Shown piece by piece: positions 12,504 to 21,800 of a stretch of 64,000 bases of DNA. A program made the translations under genes and the position numbers. The DNA is taken from the NCBI GenBank assembly GCA_034359265.1, contig CP136891.1:8136501-8200500 (forward strand). The letters are read 5' to 3'. The DNA is from Canna indica. Its lineage: Eukaryota; Streptophyta; Magnoliopsida; Zingiberales; Cannaceae. Every line of letters begins with the position of its first letter. Position 1 is the stretch's first letter. The notes under the pieces are model-generated. The model was not told the DNA's origin. It did not search any database and saw only the letters and a program-made list of their open reading frames with translations.

Positions 12504-13188
12504 TTTCCACCCCCTTCTCTCTCAATGTTCCATCACCATTTCTGCAGCAATATTGGCAACATCCAGTCAGAGAGAAAATTCCATTAGGGCTTGTCCTCTC
12601 TCCTCCTGCAATTTGATAAGCAACCCAAGCAAGACAAAACCCAAACTAGGGCTGCAAAAAAGAATCCAATGACCTGGTGCATCAGAATGGCAGCTGCATT
12701 TGCTTGATTAAGGGAGGAGACAAGCGCAAGTATTGACAAGGAAATAAATACCAGCATAATCAGGACAGCAACATCAGAATCACAAAAAGGGAGAAAAGAC
12801 AAGACTAAGGAGTATTAAAAACATAGAACATTTGGCACATAGTCATTATCTCCAACCAGAGAAACTTGGTGAGTTGCATTCTTTATGGGGGCATCCAAAC
12901 TCCCTCCCCATTAAAGAGAGGGATGGAAGAGCATAACCATGGACGAATCTGAGCTCCTTTAGTAGCTTCTGATGAAATCTGGACCTGGGCAGTAAGGCAG
13001 GGGATGGATATAGTAGCTTCATTAATTGCAGGAGGATTCACAGTTGGAAATCGGTTGGATTTGCAAGATCTGAAACGGAAGATGCATGAATCCTGGTAAA
13101 GATCCCGGTGGGACAGGTGACACATATCACGAGCCAAAACAATGGGCTTGGACTTCAGGATAATTACATAAGCAGCTCTTCATGCCCC
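12504..13188 (-). other. 5' leader/promoter of the C2H2 gene, with a hydrophobic 72-codon frame
   Basis: A minus-strand frame at 12802-12584 encodes 72 residues with two hydrophobic stretches (VLIMLVFISLSILALVSS and QVIGFFFAALVWVLSCL) and a CRRRE-like tail. It lies 81 bases upstream of the zinc-finger ATG. It may be a leader uORF or chance; I recognise no family. Confidence 0.3.
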
Positions 13189-13850
13189 TTTTTTTTTTTT
13201 TTCCAAAATAAAAACTTATATCAAAGATAACCAAGCTAGTCTATCCTTACCAATTCTGCCCCCTATTTATTGCCCAATGAGCAGTTTTGTTAATATTGTG
13301 GTAGCAAAAAAACAAAATTCAACGCATTACGTTTGGACTTCAAAAAAAATATATCAAACATCATCGTAGAAATAGATCAAGGGCATAGGGTTGACCCATT
13401 AAGAGCTTCCACCAAAATCTTCGACTCAATTTTTATCGTAAAATGTTTCAGTTCATTTGGTGCAGCATAATTTAGACATTATTTTACTGCAATAATGGCT
13501 TCGAGAAATAAGGTCGATTCACCTTCCTTGAAGATGCTTGCCGCAACAATGCAAGATCCACCACTGTTTCGCACAATGAATCCAATCTCACCTACATTAT
13601 TTGAAAATGAAGCATCGTAATTGATTTTAAGAAAATCCATTGCTGGAGGAATCTATCGAACATGAATAAGAAAGCCCATCAAACTTCCTCAGGCTCAGTA
13701 ATCTTAAAGTAGCTACCATTGAAGAACGTGATCATGTTTACAAGGCAATTGAGGGTAGGCTGCCTAGCCTCGTGCAGTAGCTGATCCCTTGCGTATTAGA
13801 TGAACCAACATGCATTAGCTAGCAACAAGGGATCAAAAGAATGAGAGGTA
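13189..13850 (-). mobile_element. Decayed non-LTR retrotransposon 3' end with RNase H-like domain remnant
   Basis: A T-run at 13189-13202 marks the poly(A) end of a minus-strand element. Reading that strand, about 13640-13480 gives LKINYDASFSNNVGEIGFIV and RNSGGSCIVAAS, then FLEAIIAVK, and further on LKHFTIKIESKILVEALN. These are typical of the plant retroelement RNase H (RVT_3) domain. Upstream, about 13800-13690 reads YARDQLLHEARQPTLN. In-frame stops and frameshifts break it, so it is a pseudogene fragment. No target duplication was found. Confidence 0.65.
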
Positions 13851-13854
13851 TGTG

Positions 13855-14345
13855 GTGTTGGGAATAGATCTACCGTAAGAGATAAGAAACAAGAGAAAAT
13901 ATGAAATACACAAGAACACATAAGATTTACATGGTTCGACGAAATTGTCTATTTTCACGACCGCACTAGAAGTTCTTCACTATTAGGGTTTCTCAGAGAC
14001 AAGAGAGTTATTATATTTGAGTTTATATAAGGCATCATAGACCCACAACCCAACGGAACCGCCGAAAATTCTACTTAGCGCAACATTAAAAAAAAAGAAA
14101 AGGGCAGATAAATCGCTGCACATCCCAAAACGTGGAAAATGAACTAGGCTAATCAAACGCCAGGAATCCAATTAGGACGCAAGGAGAAGTCTATGCCAGA
14201 TTTAATACTAAGGATTGACCAGACCTGACCAACAGACGAACACCGAAAGAAAAGGTAAGGTGATCAGTAGTCTCAGGGCCCCTGAACATAGCAAGCAGTT
14301 GTCCGAATTAATTAAACCAAGGTTAGGCAAATAAGATCAATGCAT
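13855..14345. repeat. Possible LTR or other retroelement-derived segment
   Basis: Starts near TGTTGGGAATAGATC and contains ACATGGTTCGACGAAATTG, TATTTTCACGAC and a GGGTTTCTCAGAGACAAGAG stretch. These phrases resemble LTR sequences common in plant genomes. I could not define its ends or a partner LTR. Confidence 0.35.
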
Positions 14346-14373
14346 AATCCAGTCATCTGCTACAATTAATGAA

Positions 14374-16134
14374 TTAAAGCATTGCCTTCGACAAATTACA
14401 AACAACTGCATATATTTCTTCCTTACGAGGATGCGCGCCATCTCCATTCACAAATTCATGGACACTGCCATCCACCTCCACCACACTCCTTCCAATTTCT
14501 TTCTTCATCCCTCTCGCACTCATCAACTTCCTCATCTTCAAGACTTCATTCCACATCCCCTCTGCGGCGTATACGTTCGACATAAGCACATGCACCCCAC
14601 CATCATCCGCTCCAAGCTTCTGCAGCTGCTCGGCCGAAACCTCAGCCAACTCAACACATCCATGCGTTCGACATGCCGCCAGAAGGGAGCCCCACAGGCT
14701 TGCACTGGGCTTCACCGGCATCGCCTCGATTACTTGCTTAGCTTCATGCAGCCGCCCTGCGCGGCCGAGGAGATCCACCAAACAGCCATAGTGTTCAGCC
14801 TTCGGGTGAACCCCAAAACCAGTCATCCTGTCGAAGATCTCCTGACCTTCGGGGAGCAAACTTGCATGGGCGCAAGCTGTCAGAACTGCAAGGAGTGTCA
14901 GATCATCCATTGGCGCTCCTTCCGTCTCCATCTTGTAGAAAAGCTCAACAGCTTCACGCCCAAAGCCATTGGTGCCAAGTCCTACCATCATGACATTCCA
15001 TGTAACTATACTCTTCTTGGGCATTCTGTCAAACAGCAACCTGGCAAAATCCAAATCGCCGCATCTCACGTACATATCGATCAGTGCCGTTTGGACAACA
15101 ACATCCAGTTTGATGTTGTTCTTCTTCAGGTAGGAATGTATCCATCGACCTCGATCGAGCGTGCCTAACTGAGAGCACGCTGAAACGGCACCCACAGCAC
15201 AGATTTTATCAGGCCTTACTCCCTCGCTGAGCATCTGTTGGAAGAGCGCCAAGGCTTCCTTGGGATCTCCATGACGCACGTATCCACCGATGAGGATACT
15301 CCACGATATCACATTCCTTCCTGGCATCACATCAAAGAGTTCTCTCGCAGGGCCGATCATGCCAAGTGCCACGTACCCATCGATCATGGAATTCCAACAA
15401 GCTAAGTCCTTGTCGGGCATTTCATCGAACAGATCCCGAGCGCGCCGCACGTCCCCAAGCTTCTTCCCGTATCCATCAATTAATATAGCCCAGGAGAAGG
15501 CATCTCGCGCCGGCATAACGTCGAAAAGCTTCCGGGCTTCCTCAATATCTCCACAATTGACATAACCGGCCATCAGAGAGTTCCACGACACCGAATCTCT
15601 CCACTGAAATCCATCGAACAGCTTCCTAGCCGAAGCAAGCTCTCCGCTCCTGCAATAGAAGCTGATCAAACCATTTATCACAAACAAATTCTCGTAGAAG
15701 CCCTTCTTCAGAACATCTGCATGAATTGCTACACCTTCCTTAAGCTCGGGCATCAGAGCGCAAGCCTTGAGGAGAAACGGATACGTATAGTGGTCTGCCA
15801 AGACGCCGTCTCTACGCATGCGGGCGAAAACAAGAATCGCCTTAACGGGGTTCGAAGACCGGCTATGAAACCTGATGATGGTGTTCCATGAGAAAGTGTT
15901 GGGCTGAGGAATCTGAGAGAGGACGAGATCGGCATAGGAGGGACTGAGGTGGGTCGAGGGCGAGCTGGAGAGGTCACAGATGGCGAGGAGGAGGCGGCTA
16001 GCGGCGAAGGGATCGGCGAAAAGGGCTCTGGTGATTAGCTGGGCGTGGATTTGGAGGAGTTGGGAGGCGGTGGTGGACTTGTGAAGCAGGAGGAGCGGGC
16101 TCTGTGCAAGGAGCTTGTGAGAAGAAGTGGCCAT
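14374..16134 (-). CDS. Pentatricopeptide repeat protein, PLS class with E domain
   Basis: Intronless, 586 residues from ATG at 16134 (MATSSHKLLAQSP). Such proteins bind organellar RNA in a sequence-specific way, usually for editing or processing in mitochondria or plastids. Repeats run through most of the length, with typical motifs such as VSWNSLMAGYV, ARKLFDVMPARD, NVISWSILIGGYVRHGDPKE, TALIDMYVRCGDLDFARLLF and VTWNVMMVGLG. The C-terminus (ASLWGSLLAACRTHG, YAAEGMWNEVLKMRKLM, then VVEVDGSVHEFV) is the E/E+ region; there is no DYW deaminase domain, so editing would need a partner in trans. The frame stays open upstream to 16308, but that extension reads through a tRNA pseudogene and is unlikely to be protein. 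The exact RNA target cannot be told. Confidence 0.92.
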   Translation of the reverse strand: MATSSHKLLAQSPLLLLHKSTTASQLLQIHAQLITRALFADPFAASRLLLAICDLSSSPSTHLSPSYADLVLSQIPQPNTFSWNTIIRFHSRSSNPVKAILVFARMRRDGVLADHYTYPFLLKACALMPELKEGVAIHADVLKKGFYENLFVINGLISFYCRSGELASARKLFDGFQWRDSVSWNSLMAGYVNCGDIEEARKLFDVMPARDAFSWAILIDGYGKKLGDVRRARDLFDEMPDKDLACWNSMIDGYVALGMIGPARELFDVMPGRNVISWSILIGGYVRHGDPKEALALFQQMLSEGVRPDKICAVGAVSACSQLGTLDRGRWIHSYLKKNNIKLDVVVQTALIDMYVRCGDLDFARLLFDRMPKKSIVTWNVMMVGLGTNGFGREAVELFYKMETEGAPMDDLTLLAVLTACAHASLLPEGQEIFDRMTGFGVHPKAEHYGCLVDLLGRAGRLHEAKQVIEAMPVKPSASLWGSLLAACRTHGCVELAEVSAEQLQKLGADDGGVHVLMSNVYAAEGMWNEVLKMRKLMSARGMKKEIGRSVVEVDGSVHEFVNGDGAHPRKEEIYAVVCNLSKAML

Positions 16135-16241
16135 GGCACATGCAAAAAGAAAGCCATTTGTTTCATCATCGGCAATAGCTTCATTTGCTGATAAATAATA
16201 ATAATATGAATAACTCATAATAAATAAAAAAAATATTAAAA

Positions 16242-16298
16242 TGCGTTTGCCGGGAGTCGAACCCGGGTCAATTATCCTGACCGTTGGACTACAAACGC
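16242..16298 (-). pseudogene. tRNA-Gly pseudogene (copy 1), anticodon arm deleted
   Basis: 57 bases instead of 72. The acceptor, D and T arms are present, but 15 bases covering most of the anticodon stem-loop are missing. It lies only 108 bases upstream of the PPR start codon. Confidence 0.9.
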
Positions 16299-16354
16299 CA
16301 GACATCAAACATTGCTCCTAGTCGATAATTATACATAGCTTTAATAATTCATAA

Positions 16355-16426
16355 TGCGTTTGCCGGAAGTTGAACCCGGGTGTATTGCTTGGAAGACAAT
16401 TACCCTAACCGTTGGACTACAAACGC
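16355..16426 (-). tRNA. tRNA-Gly(UCC), copy 2, divergent
   Basis: 72 bases with anticodon TCC. It carries several substitutions: a G-U pair in the T stem, TTCAACT T-loop, an altered D stem (GGGT) and a wobble at the base of the anticodon stem. There is no T-run directly downstream. It may be weakly active or inactive. Confidence 0.7.
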
Positions 16427-16502
16427 TATACATTAATTGTTACTCCTAGATAATAATTAGACAATAGTTTTAATAATTCATAATAAACAAGAAAAATTAA
16501 AA

Positions 16503-16574
16503 TGCGTTTGCCGGGAGTCGAACCCGGGTCTATTGCTTGGAAGGCAATTATCCTAACCGTTGGACTACAAACGC
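16503..16574 (-). tRNA. tRNA-Gly(UCC), copy 3, canonical
   Basis: 72 bases. The minus strand reads GCGTTTGTAGTCCAACGGTT through anticodon loop CTTCCAA to T-arm GGGTTCGACTCCCGG and a final A. Acceptor stem GCGTTTG/CAAACGC pairs fully and both internal promoter boxes are intact. A TTTTAATTTTT run follows as terminator. Confidence 0.95.
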
Positions 16575-16636
16575 TAGACGTCAAAAATTGCTCCGAGATA
16601 ATAATTAGTCATATTTTTAATAATTCATAATAAAAA

Positions 16637-16707
16637 TGCGTTTGCGGGGAGTCGACCCGGATCTATTGCTTGGAAGGCAATTATCCTAACCGTTGGACTA
16701 CAAACGC
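16637..16707 (-). pseudogene. tRNA-Gly pseudogene (copy 4), T-loop deletion
   Basis: 71 bases. The B box reads GGGTCGACTCC, one T short, and the T stem has a C-C mismatch (CCCCG), so TFIIIC binding and folding should be impaired. The anticodon arm is intact. Confidence 0.8.
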
Positions 16708-16769
16708 TAAACGTCAAACATTGCTCCGAGTTAATAATTAGTCATATTTTTAATAATTCATAATAAAAA

Positions 16770-16841
16770 TGCGTTTGCCGGGAGTCGAACCCGGGTCTAT
16801 TGCTTGGAAGGCAATTATCCTAACCGTTGGACTACAAACGC
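16770..16841 (-). tRNA. tRNA-Gly(UCC), copy 5, canonical
   Basis: 72 bases, identical to copy 3 in the tRNA body, followed on the minus strand by TTTTT as RNA polymerase III terminator. Confidence 0.95.
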
Positions 16842-16903
16842 TAGACGTCAAACATTGCTCCGAGTTAATAATTAGTCATATTTTTAATAATTCATAATAA
16901 AAA

Positions 16904-16974
16904 TGCGTTTGCGGGGAGTCGACCCGGATCTATTGCTTGGAAGGCAATTATCCTAACCGTTGGACTACAAACGC
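16904..16974 (-). pseudogene. tRNA-Gly pseudogene (copy 6), T-loop deletion
   Basis: 71 bases, identical to copy 4, including the one-base B-box deletion and the TAAACGTC spacer start. Confidence 0.8.
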
Positions 16975-17036
16975 TAAACGTCAAACATTGCTCCGAGTTA
17001 ATAATTAGTCATATTTTTAATAATTCATAATAAAAA

Positions 17037-17108
17037 TGCGTTTGCCGGGAGTCGAACCCGGGTCTATTGCTTGGAAGGCAATTATCCTAACCGTTGGACT
17101 ACAAACGC
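17037..17108 (-). tRNA. tRNA-Gly(UCC), copy 7, canonical
   Basis: 72 bases, identical in the tRNA body to copies 3 and 5, with TTTTT downstream. Confidence 0.95.
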
Positions 17109-17170
17109 TAGACGTCAAACATTGCTCCGAGTTAATAATTAGTCATATTTTTAATAATTCATAATAAAAA

Positions 17171-17242
17171 TGCGTTTGCCGTGAGTCGAACCCGGGTCTA
17201 TTGCTTGGAAGGCAATTATCCTAACCGTTGGACTACAAACGC
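17171..17242 (-). tRNA. tRNA-Gly(UCC), copy 8, one T-stem mismatch
   Basis: 72 bases. One substitution in the 3' side of the T stem (CTCACGG for CTCCCGG) gives a mismatch; the anticodon and B-box core are intact. TTTTT follows. Confidence 0.85.
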
Positions 17243-17303
17243 CAGACGTCAAATCTTGCTCCCAGTTATAATTATTCATATTTTTAATAATTCATAATAA
17301 AAA

Positions 17304-17374
17304 TGCGTTTGCCTGAGTCGAACCCGGATCTATTGCTTGGAAGGCAATTATCCTAACCGTTGGACTACAAACGC
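17304..17374 (-). tRNA. tRNA-Gly(UCC), copy 9, shortened T stem
   Basis: 71 bases. The 3' side of the T stem lost a base and changed (CTCAGGC), and its 5' side reads TCCGGG. The acceptor, D and anticodon arms are intact. It could be transcribed, but the T arm is weakened. This is the first unit of the array in the direction of transcription. Confidence 0.65.
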
Positions 17375-18858
17375 TAGATAACTAAATTTTCGTCCTATTC
17401 TTCTATGTTCTATTGTCGTTTCCATACATTTGTTTATGTTGGTTACTAATCATCCAGTTCGTTATTCTAATATATGTTTTTTTTCTAATCAGTAATCGCT
17501 CATCTCAGCAAGATGCAAATTTCAAGATGGAAGCAATGTTTCAATTCGAATCAATAGAAAACTAAAGTTGAGAAGTATATATATATATATAGTACATATA
17601 AAAGCTGAGTCAGCAAATCTAGGTCATACTGATATCTCACATCAGAGGGTCATGGCTTCATGTCACCTCTGTTGATGATGAGTCCATCATGTCCATCTCA
17701 CTTGGCTGGGACAGCTCTCCTTATCCCGACCCAATGTCCACATGAGAATGTTACAGTGCATCTGTCAACAGCTTCACAGAAAGGTTTTGGAATCACTGAA
17801 TCAGCTTTACAGAAAGCTTCCCCTCTCCTGTAGACAGGGAAAGCTCAGCAGCTTTGCAGCAGCACTGTTCTTGGAACATGCACTTGTTATAACTTTTTAA
17901 TCCAAGTAAAAGAAAACCAAAACTGCTAATAAAGGATCCAAGTGATGTAAAATCAAGCTCCATTAGATTAAACATCGCTTCATGCTCTGCTGTTGTTGAA
18001 ATCAAAAAGTAGCAAGTAGTATTCAAGGAAAGATGCAGACCCACCTTCAGAAAGCAAATTCCAGGACACTGTTTTCTTCTCTTGGGCTGTCACATGTACT
18101 CTTGCATTGATAAGTAGAAGGTTGGGAGTAATTCCAGGCTGATTGAAACCTGCATTGGATTGATGAGAATAACTCTGGTACAGGCATTATGTATATATAA
18201 TAGTTGAATTTTCTAAAATAACCGAAAATGAAATAAGTTAATTTACTGAAATGATCAAGTTTGCAACTTGAAGATTAATTTTGTACTCATGAATGATGCT
18301 TAATCATTGCTACATTAATGATTGATGATAATTAGGTTCATAATTAAGCCCTTCAAGGACTTTGTTTCTTTGGCTTCAACTTCAAGCATTTCATGCGACA
18401 TAATTTTATGATATTTAATACTCATTTATATAATTACAGATAAATAGATGCGTAATAATTAGTATGTAAATATACATTCACAATATACTATGCGTAATCC
18501 TGCCAAACAAGATCCTGGCCGTCCATTTCTCTCCAGGTTTGCCATCCATCCTCATCCCCAGCCCGCTTCCAATTCAAAAAATTTCAAATCCAGATTTGAA
18601 GTTGAGAACAAAGAAGGAGACGAGTTGCTGCAAAACCCTAGCTTCAACGGACAAGAAGATCAAGGAAAAAAAAGGAGCTCATTTTATTGCCAATTTCCAC
18701 CCGATCGTCACTTTCGAGCCGTCGAAGTGACGGCTCACATTTCCGCTCCGCCTTTCCTTTCGGTCCACTCCAACCCACCGTCTCCCCACCTCACCAGATA
18801 GCTCCACCTCCCACCTTAAAGAATCCCCTAAACCTACCGTTTCCGTCCCCTTATATCC
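17375..18858. other. Spacer between the tRNA array and the kinesin gene
   Basis: Mostly AT-rich, with a TA repeat at 17577-17590 and a less AT-rich stretch at 17640-18180 in which I recognise no gene. From about 18490 the base composition rises towards the kinesin promoter and leader. Confidence 0.45.
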
Positions 18859-21800
18859 ATGTCCTCTCGGATCATCCAGAGCAAGACCACCAAACCGCAC
18901 CGTAGCCCCTCCAGTGTGAGTTTCGGCCTCCACTTTGGTCGAGCCTTGCTATGCTTGAGGCTTGTTTACTAGGGGTTTTATTTGATCCGTGATCCGGTTC
19001 TTGCAGAAGACGGAGAACTTGGATGAGGCTCCTCTCGACAAGCGACGCAAGATCCCGGCGCTAGGAAAGATGGTGGGCCCCGCGACCAACCCTCGGGCGA
19101 TGCGGCAGGTGCTGTCGTGCGTCAATGGAGCCCCCGGCGAGCAGGCCGCGGCTGCCCCAAGTTCGGATTCTGGGAGCACAGCTGGAATTGAGTTCTCGTC
19201 CAGGGAGGATGTCGAGAGGCTTCTGGCCGAGAAGTTGAAGGGCAAAAACAAAAATGACTACAAGGTGAGAGTTTTGTGGAGTTCCCCGCCTTAATGACGT
19301 TTTAATTGTTACTTTGCTTATTTTCGTAATTTTTTTTTGTTTACCTTGCTGAATTTTATAGGGGAAGAGCGAGCAGATGATAGAGTACATTAAAAAGCTA
19401 CGAATTTGCATCAGGTGGTACTTGGAGCTTGAGGACGGCTATATGGAGGAGCAGGAAAAGCTTCGGAATTTGATGGAGTCTGAAGGGAAAAGACACGGAG
19501 AGATTGGTAGTCATCAATGTTAACATTTAACCAGACGAAAAGACAACAAATTTCATTTTGGTTCAGATATGTGAATATCTCATGCTTGATGGTTTGCTGG
19601 AATTTCTTCTTTCTCTAGAGTTCCAGCTGAGGTCGAAGGTTGATGAACTGGATGCGGCAACAAGGGAACTTCAAGGCAAAATTTCTTCCTTGCAGGAGCA
19701 GTGCAAGAAAGAAGAATCTGAGAAATCGGTGGGAGTGCTGAGATTCTCAATTAAATTATCTAATTGAGTTTTCCATTGCTTATTGGAACTTTGAATTTCG
19801 AGCAGGCTGTTACTAAATCTTATGAGAACGAAAGGCAAATGAGAGTTGAAGCTGAGAATTCTCAATATGTTTTGTCTGCAGACCTTCAAAGAGTTACTCA
19901 AGAGAAGAAATGCATCAGTGATCAGGTACTTGCTTGAATTTAATACACCATTTCTTTTGACGATGAGATTATCCATAGATGATATATATTAATTCTTCTT
20001 TCATTTCAAATTTCCAGTTAAAGTTACTGCAAGAAACTAATAGGAGGTTGCAAGACTATAATACCAGTTTGCAGCAGTATAATAGTAATCTTCAAAATGA
20101 TGTTAACAAAAATAGTGAAGCTATAGTGAGACTGCAGAGAGAGAAGAGCACCATAATGGAAAGCTTGACTTGTACGAGGGACCATGCAAACTCACTCAAA
20201 AGTCAATTAGATTCGTCCAGGGTTAATTTTCTTTCTATTGCCACCCTTTTCTATTTCTATTGGTTCTATGCTCGTTATGCTAAATAGTCAGTTATTATTA
20301 TTCTAATATTTGTTCTTTTGATTCAGTCATCTCAGCAAGAGGCAATGAAACAGAAGGAAGAGTTGAAAAAGGAAGTCAATTTCCTTAGAACTGAACTGCA
20401 GCAAGTACAAGATGACCGCGACCATTTAGCAGCACAAGTTCAGTGCTTGACCTTTGAAGTTGATAAATACAAAGAACTTACTGGAAAATCATCAAAGGAT
20501 TTGGATAGTATAACTAGAAAGAATATTGTTCTTGAGGTTTGTTTTCACATGAGATCATCGTTATGTATTCTAGTACAATTAAGTACTGAAGATATTTTTC
20601 TTCTTTGTTACTTGCAGGAGACATGCGCTTCGCAAAGAGAACAAATACTACTATTGCAGAATCAAGTTGCTGCTTCCAATGAGAAGCTGAAGGTCGGTAG
20701 CTTTTAAACACCTTTATAAATAGTAGTCTTGTTTTGCAAAATGTGACTTAAATAGGTAAAACTGTCTCCAATTTGGTGGTTGAGTCACAATTTAAATTTA
20801 GAAGTTTGTTTCTGACTTCTCTTTTTCTTCTACAGCGAGCTGACTTGACAGCCATCGAGACAATAACAGAATATGAACAGCAGAAGGAAACTGTAACGGA
20901 TTTGCAAGATCGTCTTGCAGAGGCAGAGCTCAAGATAGTTGAAGCAGAGAAGTTACGGAAAAAGCTGCATAATACCATATTGGTATCTACAACTTTACTA
21001 AATATATTTATTATTAACTTCTATTAGCTCTGAACATCCTTTTTACAGGAACTTAAAGGCAATATTCGAGTATTCTGTAGAGTCCGTCCTCTTTTACCTG
21101 ATATTGATTCAAGTGGCGCAGATGGAGCAGTTGTTTCATATCCAACATCCATGGAGTTTCTTGGGCATGGCATTGACTTGACCCATAATGGTATGATAGC
21201 CCTACACAATTTATTTGCATGGATATTGCATTTACAATGGTAATTGTTTGTATATTTTGAGTAATACATAGTCTTTATTGGAACAACATTATTATGAACA
21301 GCCCAGATGTACTCATTCACTTTTGACAAAGTGTTCTGTCATGAAGCTTCACAAGAAGATGTATTTGTAGAGATCTCGCAGTTGGTTCAAAGTGCGCTTG
21401 ATGGCTACAAGGTGCTTTAGTTTATTTATTAAACCTTTCGTATTTGTCCATCATGATTTATGCTCGTGCAAATGATTATCTTTACACATTTGGTCGCTTC
21501 TCCCTCAGCGACCTATACACTCTTGTTGTATGTTGTTTCATTGAATAAGGTCTGATCCCAATGCACAAGGCTCTTGTCAATGTATGGTTTGAGGAGAGGC
21601 AATAATGTCACAAATACACAGCCTCAATGGAATAATCTAACCCTTGTACCAAGGCTCGCCTGTATTCTTTTTCATCAAATGTTTAGTGAAACTGTAGTTC
21701 ACTTTCAAATGATTATCTTGGTTCTCTTCTATAAAAAATGATCTTGTGATTGAATTGGTTTCACAATATTATATAACCTGCATGATTATGTTGTGATTTA

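Larger units (their letters stand above)
16242..17374 (-). repeat. Tandem array of nine tRNA-Gly(UCC) units
   Basis: Nine head-to-tail copies on the minus strand. Spacing between unit starts (plus coordinates) is 113, 148, 134, 133, 134, 133, 134 and 133 bases. Each unit is a 71-72-bp tRNA sequence plus about 62 bases of nearly identical spacer (CGTCAAACATTGCTCCGAG, then AT-rich). Copies 4 and 6 share the same T-loop deletion and alternate with canonical copies 5 and 7, so a two-gene unit of about 267 bases was duplicated. Confidence 0.95.

Noticed and set aside
12087..12672. Plus-strand frames of 166-169 codons
   Set aside because: Antisense shadows of the C2H2 zinc-finger exon 1, whose minus-strand protein is clearly conserved.
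14431..15168. 245-codon plus-strand frame
   Set aside because: Antisense shadow of the PPR gene; composition reflects the repeats on the other strand.
16135..16308. N-terminal extension of the PPR protein
   Set aside because: The extra codons read through the antisense of tRNA copy 1 and a TAA/ATA-rich spacer; MATSSHKLLAQ at 16134 is a typical PPR start.
16242..17374. CRISPR-like regularly spaced direct repeats
   Set aside because: The repeats are 71-72-base tRNA-Gly sequences with full cloverleaf pairing, the spacers are near-identical rather than unique, and the genome is plant.
17640..18180. Possible gene or microRNA precursor, less AT-rich than its surroundings
   Set aside because: No known microRNA sequence, no splice-consistent frame and no protein family recognised.
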